NCBI GenBank assembly: GCA_002457515.1
Contig: NTJN01000001.1
Location: forward strand, 186,001-250,000
DNA from: Pelagibacterales bacterium MED-G40
Lineage (GTDB): Bacteria; Pseudomonadota; Alphaproteobacteria; Pelagibacterales; Pelagibacteraceae
DNA: 64,000 bases
Direction: 5' to 3'
The translations under genes and the position numbers were made by a program. The notes beneath the pieces were generated by a model. That model ran no database searches and was not told where the DNA came from. It was given only the letters and a program-made list of their open reading frames with translations. This document shows, one piece after another, positions 30,755 through 39,212 of the stretch; position 1 is the first letter of the stretch, and every line of letters begins with the position of its first letter.

Positions 30755-32431
30755 ATGAATATAAATAAATTAAACAGTTTAGTTGAACTTTATTTTAAAA
30801 AAGTAGATGAAATTGATGGTAAAAAACCTTTTTTAAAATGGTTAAAACAAAGTAAACCAACTTACAACTGGGAAGACATAACTGAAAAAATTTTTAAACT
30901 TAGTGCAAAAATTAAATCTTTAATTAATGAAGGTGACAGATGTTTGATTCTTTCTGAAAATAGACCTTATTGGTTAATGGCTGATATTTCTATTATGAAT
31001 GCTGGTGGAATTTCTGTTCCTATTTTTACTACTTATTCAGCTAATGATTATAGGTATATTTTAAATGACTGCAAACCGTCTTTGATAATTGTTTCAAATC
31101 AAGATCAATTTAAAAAAATTAAAAAATTTATAAACAATGATGTTAAAAAAATTATATCTTTTGAAAAAATAGAAGCAGACAGTTTATTAATAGAAGATAT
31201 TTTAAATGAAAATATCAGTGAAAAAGTAATTAATAAAAATCTAAAAAGAAATATGCCCGCTTGCATTATCTACACTTCTGGCACTTCTGGAAATCCTAAA
31301 GGAGTAGTCTTAAGTCATGGAGGTATTTTATCTAATTGTGAAGGTGCTGTAGAATTATTAGAGCCTTTGGTAAATAAAAAAAATCCTGTGTTTCTTACCT
31401 GGTTACCTTTATCTCATTCTTATGAACATACTGTTCAATTTATTCAAATTATTGTCGGTGCAAAAGTTTTTTATGCAGAAAGCTTGGAAAAATTAATTTC
31501 TAATATGGGCTCAGCCAAACCTACAATCATGACTGCTGTGCCAAGATTCTATCAAAACCTTTTTACAAAAATAAATATAAATTTTGAAAAACAAACTGGA
31601 TTTAAAAAGAAGCTAATTAACCAAACATTAAACTTAGGAAAAAAAATACTTAAAAAAGAAAGATTAAATTTAAGAGAAAAAATAATGAATTTTTTATGTG
31701 ATAAATTAGTAAGAAATAAAATTAGAAGTCAATTTGGTGGCAATCTTCAAGCCTTCGTTTCAGGTGGTGGGGCGCTAGATCAAAATATAGGCGAATTTTT
31801 GAATGCTGTAGGTTTGCCCACTCTTCAAGGTTATGGTCTTACTGAGGCATCTCCAGTAGTTAGTTGTAATTTACCAAATTTAGTAAAAGTTGAAACCGTT
31901 GGCCCACCATTTAGGACAAATAAAGTCAAAATATCTGACGATGGCGAAATTCTAATTAGGGGCGAAAATGTTATGTTGGGATATTGGAACTTAAAAGAGG
32001 ATACTGAAAAAGTTATAAAAGATGGCTGGTTATATACAGGTGATATAGGTGAATTAGATAAAAATAATTATTTAAAAATTACTGATAGAAAAAAAGATAT
32101 TATTGTAAATTTAGGCGGTGATAATATTTCACCGAGTAAAATTGAAAATATTCTATGTTTAAATGAAAACATTAAACAATCTTTGGTTTACGGCGATAAA
32201 AAAAACTATTTAGTTGCATTAATTGTAACAGAAAAAGAAATTAACAACGAACAAATTAAAGAAATATTAGAAAATATAAATAAAAACTTAACTTTGGTAG
32301 AAAAAATTAAAAAATTTGTATTAATTAATGAAGAATTTACAATTAATAATGGAATGTTAACACCAACTTTAAAGTTAAAAAGAAAAGAAATAATTAAAAA
32401 TTATAAACAACAATTAGAAAATCTTTATTAA
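30755..32431 (+). CDS. long-chain fatty acid-CoA ligase type AMP-binding enzyme
   Basis: 558-aa member of the acyl-adenylate family, activating fatty acids with ATP and CoA. It has the AMP motif IIYTSGTSGNPKGVVLSHGG, TWLPLSHSYEH, the GYGLTEASPVVS motif, and the hinge DGWLYTGDIGELDKNNYLKI followed by TDRKKDIIVNLGGDNISPSK, which resembles long-chain enzymes of the FAA/AasC kind. No membrane segment. It starts 5 nt after tRNA-Leu, so it may be transcribed with it and freed by tRNA processing. Confidence 0.9.
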   Translation: MNINKLNSLVELYFKKVDEIDGKKPFLKWLKQSKPTYNWEDITEKIFKLSAKIKSLINEGDRCLILSENRPYWLMADISIMNAGGISVPIFTTYSANDYRYILNDCKPSLIIVSNQDQFKKIKKFINNDVKKIISFEKIEADSLLIEDILNENISEKVINKNLKRNMPACIIYTSGTSGNPKGVVLSHGGILSNCEGAVELLEPLVNKKNPVFLTWLPLSHSYEHTVQFIQIIVGAKVFYAESLEKLISNMGSAKPTIMTAVPRFYQNLFTKININFEKQTGFKKKLINQTLNLGKKILKKERLNLREKIMNFLCDKLVRNKIRSQFGGNLQAFVSGGGALDQNIGEFLNAVGLPTLQGYGLTEASPVVSCNLPNLVKVETVGPPFRTNKVKISDDGEILIRGENVMLGYWNLKEDTEKVIKDGWLYTGDIGELDKNNYLKITDRKKDIIVNLGGDNISPSKIENILCLNENIKQSLVYGDKKNYLVALIVTEKEINNEQIKEILENINKNLTLVEKIKKFVLINEEFTINNGMLTPTLKLKRKEIIKNYKQQLENLY

Positions 32432-32563
32432 AATATAAATAAATTCTTTATTTAATTGCTTAAATAAACATTGGTATTGCTAACTTATTTAAAATTTTAC
32501 AAAAAAATTAAAAATTAGATTAAATTTTTAATTTTGAATCAAAAATTAGAAATCATTTAATAA

Positions 32564-32591
32564 TTGACATGAATCTTAAATTAATTAAAGT
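32564..32591 (+). promoter_or_regulatory. candidate promoter of the polybasic mini-gene
   Basis: A perfect TTGACA (32564-32569), 16-nt spacer and TAAAGT (32586-32591) lie 52 nt before the ATG at 32643. The rest of the 211-nt gap after the acyl-CoA synthetase is very AT-rich, and I see nothing else in it except a weak AAATAAA/TTTATTT inverted repeat near 32440 that might end the upstream transcript. Confidence 0.4.
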
Positions 32592-32642
32592 TTACATTAA
32601 CAAACGAATCATAAAGATTTGTTTATAAAATGGGAGATAAAG

Positions 32643-32711
32643 ATGGCTAAACGTAGAAAAAAAGCTAAGAAAAAGAAAAAAGCTAAAAAAAGAAGAAGAA
32701 GAAGAAGATAG
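32643..32711 (+). CDS. 22-residue polybasic peptide
   Basis: A 22-codon frame (ATG to TAG) whose product is Met, three Ala, ten Lys and eight Arg: it opens MAKRRKKAKK, continues with Lys/Ala and ends in six Arg. A good ribosome-binding site (GGGAG, eight bases upstream) precedes the ATG, and a strong terminator follows 14 nt after the stop, so it looks like a free-standing gene. The six final AGA codons form a trinucleotide run. It might bind RNA or DNA, as ribosomal mini-proteins or histone H1-like tails do. I do not recognise a described family, and no function is claimed. Confidence 0.7.
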   Translation: MAKRRKKAKKKKKAKKRRRRRR

Positions 32712-32724
32712 TTTTTTTAAAGCA

Positions 32725-32765
32725 AACGCCCTTTTTAATTTATAATTTAAAAAGGGCGTTTTTTT
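32725..32765 (+). terminator. bidirectional intrinsic terminator
   Basis: AACGCCCTTTTTAA (32725-32738) pairs perfectly with TTAAAAAGGGCGTT (32747-32760) around an 8-nt loop and runs into T residues to 32765. On the other strand the same stem is followed by a shorter T-run interrupted by GC, so it can also end the carD transcript. It is the strongest terminator in the window along with 39161-39190. Confidence 0.9.
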
Positions 32766-33447
32766 ATACGTCTGCTAAGTTTTGATTTCTTCCTAAAGCT
32801 TTATCCATTTTTCTTTGAACGTCTTCTGGCTTAATTTTTAATACAGCTTCAAACTCAGATTTCAACCTTTCATAAGCTTTTTCAAAGAGTTGTCTTTCGC
32901 TATAAGACTGATCTGCGATGATATCTGAATTTTTGTTTAAATCTTTTACTACCTCAGCCAAATCGTAAATCTTCCCAGAATTTATTTTTTGGTCATATTC
33001 TTGCGCTCTTCTACTCCACATGGTTCTTTTAATCTTTGGCTTAGTTTTTAGAATAGAAACACATTTATTAATTTGATTTATCGTTGCTATAGGTCTTAAA
33101 TTAGATTGTTGGTTAATGGGTACAGTTAAAGTCAGTTTCTCTTTTTCGATTAAAATTTTATAAAATTGAATGTCAATTTGGCCTATTTTAGCTTTTTCAA
33201 CAGATAAAATCTTACCAACCCCGTGTTTTGGATAAACAACATAATCTTTAATATTGTACTGCCTTTTCTCAGTGGGTTGTTTTTTTACTTTTTTTATCTC
33301 AATTTTTTCTTCATCTGAAAAATTACCTGTTTTTTTCTCAACTAATTCAGGTTTGCCCTTTTTTTTTAATTCCTTAACTATGCTTTTTTTAATCTTAAGC
33401 TTTTTTGGTTTTTTGTCTTTTTTATTTTTTTTACGTTTTTTTTTCAT
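32764..33447 (-). CDS. CarD family transcription regulator
   Basis: RNA-polymerase-binding regulator that stabilises open promoter complexes in relatives. The CarD/RID Tudor-like domain (YNIKDYVVYPKHGVGKILSV) is followed by a helical DNA-binding domain (TMWSRRAQEYDQKINSGKI, SYSERQLFEKAYERL). The start is set at ATG 33447 (227 aa), 4 nt after the ferredoxin stop; the frame runs on to an ATG at 33486 that would overlap it. The first ~55 residues are an unusual Lys-rich tail (KKKRKKNKKDKKPKKLKIKK). Confidence 0.9.
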   Translation of the reverse strand: MKKKRKKNKKDKKPKKLKIKKSIVKELKKKGKPELVEKKTGNFSDEEKIEIKKVKKQPTEKRQYNIKDYVVYPKHGVGKILSVEKAKIGQIDIQFYKILIEKEKLTLTVPINQQSNLRPIATINQINKCVSILKTKPKIKRTMWSRRAQEYDQKINSGKIYDLAEVVKDLNKNSDIIADQSYSERQLFEKAYERLKSEFEAVLKIKPEDVQRKMDKALGRNQNLADV

Positions 33448-33451
33448 AAAT

Positions 33452-33793
33452 TTACTTACCAGGTTTTTCCGAAAAATGTTTTTCATGTTTATTTTTTACA
33501 TTTTTAAACTCTTCCGCCTCAGGGAGAGGATCTTGTATTTTAGTAATTCTGGGCCATATTGCAGAATATTTTTTATTTAGCAATAGCCATTTTTCCTTAT
33601 CTTTTTCATTATAATCATAATCAGAAACTATTGCGTTAACTGGGCACTCAGGTTCACAAACTCCACAATCAATACACTCGTTCGGATTAATAACTAGCAT
33701 ATTTTCACCTTCGTAAAAACAATCAACTGGACAAACTTCTACACAAGTAGTGTGTTTACATTTAATACATTCATCCTTTACGATATATGTCAA
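33452..33793 (-). CDS. fdxA: 7Fe (3Fe-4S/4Fe-4S) ferredoxin
   Basis: FdxA-type ferredoxin, 113 aa. The N-terminal cysteines in [20 protein letters not shown] and the second set in [16 protein letters not shown] give the usual 3Fe-4S plus 4Fe-4S pattern. The C-terminal ~50 residues are the long tail of this alphaproteobacterial type. Its start overlaps the stop of the TerB-like gene by 4 nt; it is 4 nt upstream of carD. The fdxA-carD pairing is common in alphaproteobacteria. Confidence 0.94.
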   Translation of the reverse strand: MTYIVKDECIKCKHTTCVEVCPVDCFYEGENMLVINPNECIDCGVCEPECPVNAIVSDYDYNEKDKEKWLLLNKKYSAIWPRITKIQDPLPEAEEFKNVKNKHEKHFSEKPGK

Positions 33794-34191
33794 ATTTTCT
33801 TCCTTTCCAAAGTTATACTCATCTTAATTTCTCCGCTAAGCTTATCAGAAAAATAAATTAAACCACAAATTCTTCTCATAAGATTTGATTCATACTCATC
33901 ACTAATATCATTAGAAATGATTATTTTCCAAAGTTCTTTTATAACTCTTGCCTTGAAATCTTGAGAACTCTTTTTAATAATATTGGTAAAGTCTAGTAAT
34001 TGGTTAGAATTATTCTCTAAATTTTCAGCCTCTTTAAGAATTTGCTCTACGATTTCTCCTTTTCCAGCGAAAGATTTTATAAAAAGCAAAATTATATTTT
34101 TTTCTTTATCACTATAGTGTTCATCAATTTTAGCAGCATGAACTAATAATGCAGCTATACCGGTTAATTGTTTTTTGTCTAGTTTACTCAT
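33790..34191 (-). CDS. TerB-like protein
   Basis: 133-aa all-helical protein matching the TerB/tellurite-resistance-B-like fold: [20 protein letters not shown] with acidic residues at the possible metal site, and a second repeat [20 protein letters not shown]. The ATG 34191 is chosen because it overlaps the helicase stop (TGATG); a GTG at 34194 is in frame. The role is unknown. There are no other Ter genes here, so no link to tellurite is suggested. Confidence 0.82.
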   Translation of the reverse strand: MSKLDKKQLTGIAALLVHAAKIDEHYSDKEKNIILLFIKSFAGKGEIVEQILKEAENLENNSNQLLDFTNIIKKSSQDFKARVIKELWKIIISNDISDEYESNLMRRICGLIYFSDKLSGEIKMSITLERKKI

Positions 34192-36656
34192 CACTTAATA
34201 TTTAAGGATAAAAGTTTCTCAAACGGGCTTGTAATTTTCTTATTTTTTGAAATCTTTTTATCTTTATTCCTATCACCATAAAAAATATATGTATCTTTAT
34301 CTTTATCTTTTTTATAATTCATTAAATCCATTAATTTATAAAAGTTTTCTTTTGAACAACCTAATAAATTCATCATATCTGAAGTTATTGTAAATTTACG
34401 ATTTTTAGTCTTATCTAGAATGCTTATAAATAATTTTTCTAAAATATCAACTCTTACAAAGAAATCTTTAAAACTTTCAAAACCACATAATAGAAGAAAA
34501 TTTTTGTTATAATTTTCATTAACTAAAAAGTTTAAACCTGATTTGGGTATTTGATTTTTAGGCGAGAGATTATAAAACAATTTCCATAAATTTACTCTCA
34601 AACTGACAGCTTTTGGTTTTAACATTTTTGGTAAATAAATATGATATCTCCCTAATTTAACACCCATACCCCAAAGTTTTTTTCTTTCATCTTTTGAAAC
34701 TAAACTAATTATATTTTCTATTTTATTTCTTTTCATTACACCATTATTTTCGTAAATTTGAAAAACTAGAGCTCTTAAATATTGGTTTGTGATCTTAATT
34801 TTTGTCAAATTTAGAAGATCACCTAATTCTTCATTTATATAATTTGACATCCAATCCTTTAAAAAAATATTTAAATCGTCCTTTGAATTTTTTGGTAAAG
34901 CATCATCAGCTATAATTTCAATTTCTGGATTTAAATAATTCTCCCCTTTTTTTATTCTAGCTATAGGGTTTCCATTCCAGTAAATTTTATGATCCTCTTG
35001 TAAAATAATTTTTTTATCTTTGACTATTTTATTTACCCTCTCCATTAATTCTTTGTGAATTCCTCTTCTTGCAGCTTTTTTAATAGACTTAATGTCTGTG
35101 TCGAGAGTACTAGAAGTAAACTCTACAACAAATTTTAATCCTTTGAGCTCACCGATATCTTGACCATCTATTAAAACTTTGTTTTCTTCACTTACTTCAG
35201 TTTTTAAAACAAGATCTTGTTTAAGTCCTTTGGATAAAATACTAATTTTTTTATCGATAAAACTCCTTGTAAGTTCCTGGTGAAGTTTGTCGGATAAATT
35301 ATCTTCTATATTTTTAGTAAATTGGACCCAATAATCTGAATTTTCTACCCAGTTTTTTTTATTTGCTACATATGACCAGGTTCTAACATTTGATATTCGA
35401 TTAGCTAAAACATCTATATTACCATGTTTTTTCTCTAAACCTTTTAGTTGCTCTTTCATATACTCATTGGGTATTCTTTTTTTTCTTGTAGATAAAAATT
35501 TAAAAACTGTATCTACAACATTGATGTGTTGACCATATGCTTTTTTTTCAAAGTCAGGAATTTGACAACATTCCCACAAAAGTTCTAAATTTTGAGAGTA
35601 TAAAGAATTATTTTCTCCTTTTTTCAAAAGATGTCTAAGTACGCTTTCGTCAACAGAGTCATTAATTCTAATTAAATTTTTATTAGTTGGCTTCAACTCT
35701 AATGAAGCAATAAGATTTTCTTGACTTTTAAAGTCTAATTTAGAATTACGCCAATAAAGCATTTTTGTTTCAGGCAAATGATGATTTTCTATTTTTTCAA
35801 TTTCATCTGAATTTAAACTTTCACAATCTCCAGTAGTTCCAAAATTACCATCATTTTTGTATCTACCAGCTCTTCCTGCTATTTGAGAAATTTCAACTAT
35901 ACTTAATCTTCTGGTTTTTTTTCCGTCAAATTTTTTAAGATTAGAAAAATAAATCTCATTAATGTCCATATTTAAGCCCATACCGATTGCATCAGTTGCA
36001 ACTAAATAACCAACATCACCTGACTGATAAAGTTCTACTTGTGAGTTTCTTGTCTTAGGACTTAATGACCCCATTATAACAGCCGCTCCTCCTTTCTGTC
36101 TTCTAACTAGTTCTGCCAGGGCGTAAACTTCTTCAATTGAAAAAGCAATTATAGCGGCCTTACCATCAAGCCTTGATATTTTTTTGTAACCAGAATAAGT
36201 AAGTTTTGAGAAGCGTTCTTGTCTAACAAATTCAACATTTTTAACCAGATCCTCAATTATTTTTTTCATAACTTGCGAACCTAAAAACATTGTTATTTTT
36301 TCTCCCCTTAGATTAAGGAGTCTGTCTGTAAAAACATGTCCCCTTTCTCTATCCGCACACATCTGAATTTCATCTATAGCGATAAAATCAACTATTTTAT
36401 CTTTTGGCATCGACTCAACTGTACAAATAAAATAATCAGCAGAACCTGGAACAATTTTTTCTTCTCCTGTAATTAGGGCAACTTTTTCTTTACCAACTTT
36501 TTTCACACACTTATCGTAGACTTCTCTAGCGAGAAGTCTCAAGGGAAGGCCAAATATTCCACTCTCGTATTGGAGCATTTTTTCAATAGCCAAATATGTT
36601 TTACCAGTATTAGTGGGCCCTAATAGCGCTACTATTTTTTTTGAGGATATATCCAT
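34191..36656 (-). CDS. Suv3-like DEAD/DEAH RNA helicase
   Basis: 821-aa superfamily 2 helicase resembling the mitochondrial Suv3/SUPV3L1 RNA helicase. Motifs: ALLGPTNTGKTYLAIEKML (Walker A), FIAIDEIQMCADRERGHVF (Walker B), LGSQVM, ATDAIGMGLNMDI and SQIAGRAGRYKNDG. A long C-terminal half (about 330-821) matches the alphaproteobacterial form. Suv3 partners with polynucleotide phosphorylase in mitochondria; a role in RNA turnover here is inference. It is first gene of the run helicase-TerB-fdxA-carD, which is tightly overlapped. Confidence 0.88.
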   Translation of the reverse strand: MDISSKKIVALLGPTNTGKTYLAIEKMLQYESGIFGLPLRLLAREVYDKCVKKVGKEKVALITGEEKIVPGSADYFICTVESMPKDKIVDFIAIDEIQMCADRERGHVFTDRLLNLRGEKITMFLGSQVMKKIIEDLVKNVEFVRQERFSKLTYSGYKKISRLDGKAAIIAFSIEEVYALAELVRRQKGGAAVIMGSLSPKTRNSQVELYQSGDVGYLVATDAIGMGLNMDINEIYFSNLKKFDGKKTRRLSIVEISQIAGRAGRYKNDGNFGTTGDCESLNSDEIEKIENHHLPETKMLYWRNSKLDFKSQENLIASLELKPTNKNLIRINDSVDESVLRHLLKKGENNSLYSQNLELLWECCQIPDFEKKAYGQHINVVDTVFKFLSTRKKRIPNEYMKEQLKGLEKKHGNIDVLANRISNVRTWSYVANKKNWVENSDYWVQFTKNIEDNLSDKLHQELTRSFIDKKISILSKGLKQDLVLKTEVSEENKVLIDGQDIGELKGLKFVVEFTSSTLDTDIKSIKKAARRGIHKELMERVNKIVKDKKIILQEDHKIYWNGNPIARIKKGENYLNPEIEIIADDALPKNSKDDLNIFLKDWMSNYINEELGDLLNLTKIKITNQYLRALVFQIYENNGVMKRNKIENIISLVSKDERKKLWGMGVKLGRYHIYLPKMLKPKAVSLRVNLWKLFYNLSPKNQIPKSGLNFLVNENYNKNFLLLCGFESFKDFFVRVDILEKLFISILDKTKNRKFTITSDMMNLLGCSKENFYKLMDLMNYKKDKDKDTYIFYGDRNKDKKISKNKKITSPFEKLLSLNIK

Positions 36657-36774
36657 TTTTGTGTCAGATATTTCTTTTTATACTATATATAGATCAGCAT
36701 TGAGAACAAAATAAGATTAAAACATGACCGAATCAATTTGTCAAATGTTCTGATTAAAATTTTCAAAATTTGAA

Positions 36775-36804
36775 TTGACTTAAAACCCTCACTCCCCGTA
36801 TATA
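36775..36804 (+). promoter_or_regulatory. promoter of the aminotransferase gene
   Basis: TTGACT (36775-36780), an 18-nt spacer and TATATA (36799-36804) stand 26 nt before the ATG at 36831. A divergent minus-strand candidate for the helicase gene, TTGTTC-N16-TATAGT, lies near 36680-36710. The 174-nt gap between the two genes shows nothing else clear. Confidence 0.5.
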
Positions 36805-36830
36805 AATAATTACTTTTATTAGAAGTTATA

Positions 36831-38066
36831 ATGAGAAATATAATAAAGAAAAAAGTAATCAGTCTAAAACCATCAGCTACTTTAGCAATTAACGAAAGAT
36901 GCAAGGAACTTATTGCTCAAGGCAAGAAAATATATAGATTTGGATTTGGACAATCCCCATTTCCAGTTCCAGAAAAAATCGTAGAAGTTTTAAAAAAGAA
37001 TGCACATAGAAAAGATTACTTGTCGATACAAGGTTTACCTGAACTTAGACAAGCTATAGCTACTCATCTGAATAAAAAAACTAAAAACACTTTTTCTAAA
37101 GAAAATGTATTAGTAACGCCCGGGTCAAAAGAAGCAATGTATTTGATGCATGTTGTTTTCGATGGAGAAATTATTTTACCCTCATCTAGCTGGGTTTCTT
37201 ATGCACCTCAAGCAGAACTTGCTAATAATAAAACTCATTGGCTTCAAACATCTTATGAAAATAATTGGTTCCCAACAGCACAGGCATTAGAAAAAAAAAT
37301 AAAATCTATTAAGAGCAATAAAATTCTTTTAATATTAAATTCTCCTAATAATCCTTCAGGAACTATCTGTAATAATTTCAAAGAGTTAGCACAAGTTGCT
37401 AGAGAAAATAAAATCATTATTTTGTCTGATGAAATTTATACAGATATAACTTTTAATAATAGATATGAGTCAATTTCAACTTATTACCCTGAAGGAACAT
37501 TAATTAGCGGAGGATTAAGTAAGTGGTGTGGCGCTGGTGGATGGAGGTTGGGTTTTCTTGCTGCTCCGAGCGAGTTACATGATTTCTTAATAAACGTAAA
37601 AGCAGTCGCCAGCGAGACTTACTCGACTGTTAATACTCCGGTTCAGTACGCCGCTGTTGAAGCTTATAATGGAGACTATGAGGATTATAAATTTAAAGTT
37701 AGAAATATATTAAATTCAGTGGGTCAATATGTATATAAAAAACTCAAATCCAATAAAATTTTTATGAATCCTCCTCAAGGTGGACTTTATGTTATGCCTG
37801 AATTTATGAATTCAAAATTTAAATCATCTGCAGAGTTATGTGATGTTATTTTAAAAGATACTGGTGTTGCAATGTTGCCAGGTTCAGATTTTGGATTTAA
37901 AAAAGATAAAATGGTTACAAGATTGAGTTTTACAGATTTTGATGGAAAAAAATTTTTAGAGGGCATTAATACCCATAATCAACTAGAAGATGAAGTTATT
38001 GAAAAATACGCACCAAATGTTGTAAAAGGTATAGAGGAGCTGTCAAAATGGTCCAAGAATTTGTAG
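36831..38066 (+). CDS. class I/II aminotransferase
   Basis: PLP-dependent fold-type I aminotransferase, 411 aa. Motifs: RFGFGQSPFPVPEKI, TPGSKEAMYLMHVVF, NSPNNPSGTI, LSDEIYTDI, the PLP lysine in SGGLSKWCGAGGWRLGF, and the substrate Arg in VTRLSFTDFDG. It is in the broad aspartate/alanine aminotransferase group, but I cannot assign the substrate. It lies 65 nt before a TAXI-type binding protein gene on the same strand, so it may process the imported compound; that is inference only. Confidence 0.85.
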   Translation: MRNIIKKKVISLKPSATLAINERCKELIAQGKKIYRFGFGQSPFPVPEKIVEVLKKNAHRKDYLSIQGLPELRQAIATHLNKKTKNTFSKENVLVTPGSKEAMYLMHVVFDGEIILPSSSWVSYAPQAELANNKTHWLQTSYENNWFPTAQALEKKIKSIKSNKILLILNSPNNPSGTICNNFKELAQVARENKIIILSDEIYTDITFNNRYESISTYYPEGTLISGGLSKWCGAGGWRLGFLAAPSELHDFLINVKAVASETYSTVNTPVQYAAVEAYNGDYEDYKFKVRNILNSVGQYVYKKLKSNKIFMNPPQGGLYVMPEFMNSKFKSSAELCDVILKDTGVAMLPGSDFGFKKDKMVTRLSFTDFDGKKFLEGINTHNQLEDEVIEKYAPNVVKGIEELSKWSKNL

Positions 38067-38073
38067 TTTTCTC

Positions 38074-38102
38074 TTTACGCAAGTCTTACAAAATAGTTAA
38101 AT
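38074..38102 (+). promoter_or_regulatory. candidate promoter of the TAXI binding-protein gene
   Basis: TTTACG (38074-38079), 17-nt spacer and TTAAAT (38097-38102) precede the ATG at 38132 by 29 nt. A GAGGGG Shine-Dalgarno sequence (within ACGAGGGGTATAA) lies just before the ATG and is the strongest in the window, fitting an abundantly made periplasmic protein. Confidence 0.4.
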
Positions 38103-38131
38103 CTTAAATTATAAACAAACGAGGGGTATAA

Positions 38132-39136
38132 ATGAAAAAAATAATATCAACGATATCTGCAATTTTAGTAACTTTGGCTTTTTCAAGCCCTATTACTTCA
38201 GTTGCAAACTCAGCTGAGTTCTTCACTATTGGAACAGGCGGTCCTACTGGAGTTTATTTCCAAACTGGTAACGCAATTTGTAAGATGTTACATAAATCAG
38301 CGATAAGTGCTGAACATGGAAGAAAAAAAGGAACAGCTAAAGGATACAGATGTACTGCTCCTTCTACTGGTGGTTCAAACTATAACATTGGGCAAATCAA
38401 AGATGGTGAATTTCAATTTGGTGTAGCACAGTCAGACTGGCAGTTTCACGCAGTGAATGGTTCTAGTAAATGGGAAGGAAAACAGTTCAGTAATTTAAGA
38501 GCTGTATTTTCTGTACACAATGAACCTTTCCAAATTTGGGCTAGCAAAAAATCTAAAATTAAAGATTTTAAAGGCTTAAAAGGAAAAACAGTAAACATCG
38601 GTAATCCAGGTTCTGGTCAAAGAGGAACAATGGAAGAGCTAATGAAAGCTATGGGAGTTGACAATAGTTACTTCAAAACAACTACTGAGTTAACTTCATC
38701 TGAGCAAGTTAAAGCTCTTTGCGACGGAAAAATAGATGCATTCGGATATTCAGTTGGATTTCCAAATGGCGCTATGGAGCAAGCAGCAACTTGTAAAGCA
38801 AAAGCTAGCCCAATTAATTTAACTGGTGCGCCAGTTCAAGGTTTAATTGACGGAGCTGACTATTATGCTAAAGCTGTAATTCCATCAGGGACTTACTCAA
38901 ATCAGAAAAAAGATGCTACAACTTTTGGTGTTAAAGCAACAGTTGTTACAAGTGCAGATGTTTCTGAAGAGCTTGTATACTTAGTTACAAAAGCAGTAAT
39001 GGAAAACTTTGATGATTTCAGAGCTCAACATCCTGCTTTCGGACCTCTGGAAAAGAAAAATATGATAGCTGATGGTTTATCAGCTCCATTACATCCAGGT
39101 GCTATTAAGTATTATAAAGAAGCTGGATTAATGTAA
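38132..39136 (+). CDS. TAXI family TRAP transporter substrate-binding protein
   Basis: Periplasmic solute receptor, 334 aa. It has a signal peptide (MKKIISTISAILVTLAFSSP, cut near SVANSA-EF) and then the TAXI-type start FTIGTGGPTGVYFQTGNAIC, with later segments VNIGNPGSGQRGTMEELM and PLHPGAIKYYKEAG. Substrate unknown; TAXI systems are often guessed to carry dicarboxylates or amino acids. The gene is followed by a strong terminator before its permease gene, which suggests the receptor is made in excess. Confidence 0.93.
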   Translation: MKKIISTISAILVTLAFSSPITSVANSAEFFTIGTGGPTGVYFQTGNAICKMLHKSAISAEHGRKKGTAKGYRCTAPSTGGSNYNIGQIKDGEFQFGVAQSDWQFHAVNGSSKWEGKQFSNLRAVFSVHNEPFQIWASKKSKIKDFKGLKGKTVNIGNPGSGQRGTMEELMKAMGVDNSYFKTTTELTSSEQVKALCDGKIDAFGYSVGFPNGAMEQAATCKAKASPINLTGAPVQGLIDGADYYAKAVIPSGTYSNQKKDATTFGVKATVVTSADVSEELVYLVTKAVMENFDDFRAQHPAFGPLEKKNMIADGLSAPLHPGAIKYYKEAGLM

Positions 39137-39160
39137 TTCAACTTTCTATTTTAACTAAAA

Positions 39161-39190
39161 AAGGCCCAATAATTTTTGGGCCTTTTTTTT
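39161..39190 (+). terminator. intrinsic terminator between the TAXI receptor and permease genes
   Basis: AGGCCCAA (39161-39168) pairs with TTGGGCCT (39176-39183) around a short T-rich loop, followed by a run of T to 39190. It stands 24 nt after the receptor stop and 23 nt before the permease ATG, so only read-through transcription reaches the permease unless it has its own start. Confidence 0.9.
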
Positions 39191-39212
39191 AGAATAATGT
39201 ATTCTACTTAAA

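Noticed and set aside
32432-32642. Non-coding RNA in the AT-rich gap before the mini-gene
   Set aside because: Apart from a promoter-like pair and a weak inverted repeat no stable structure or GC-richer segment is visible.
33448-33486. Longer CarD start at ATG 33486
   Set aside because: It would overlap the ferredoxin gene by 35 nt; the ATG at 33447 follows the ferredoxin stop by 4 nt and gives a natural operon junction.
33790-34191. Tellurite resistance function for the TerB-like protein
   Set aside because: Only the fold is shared; no other ter genes are present, so the name would mislead.
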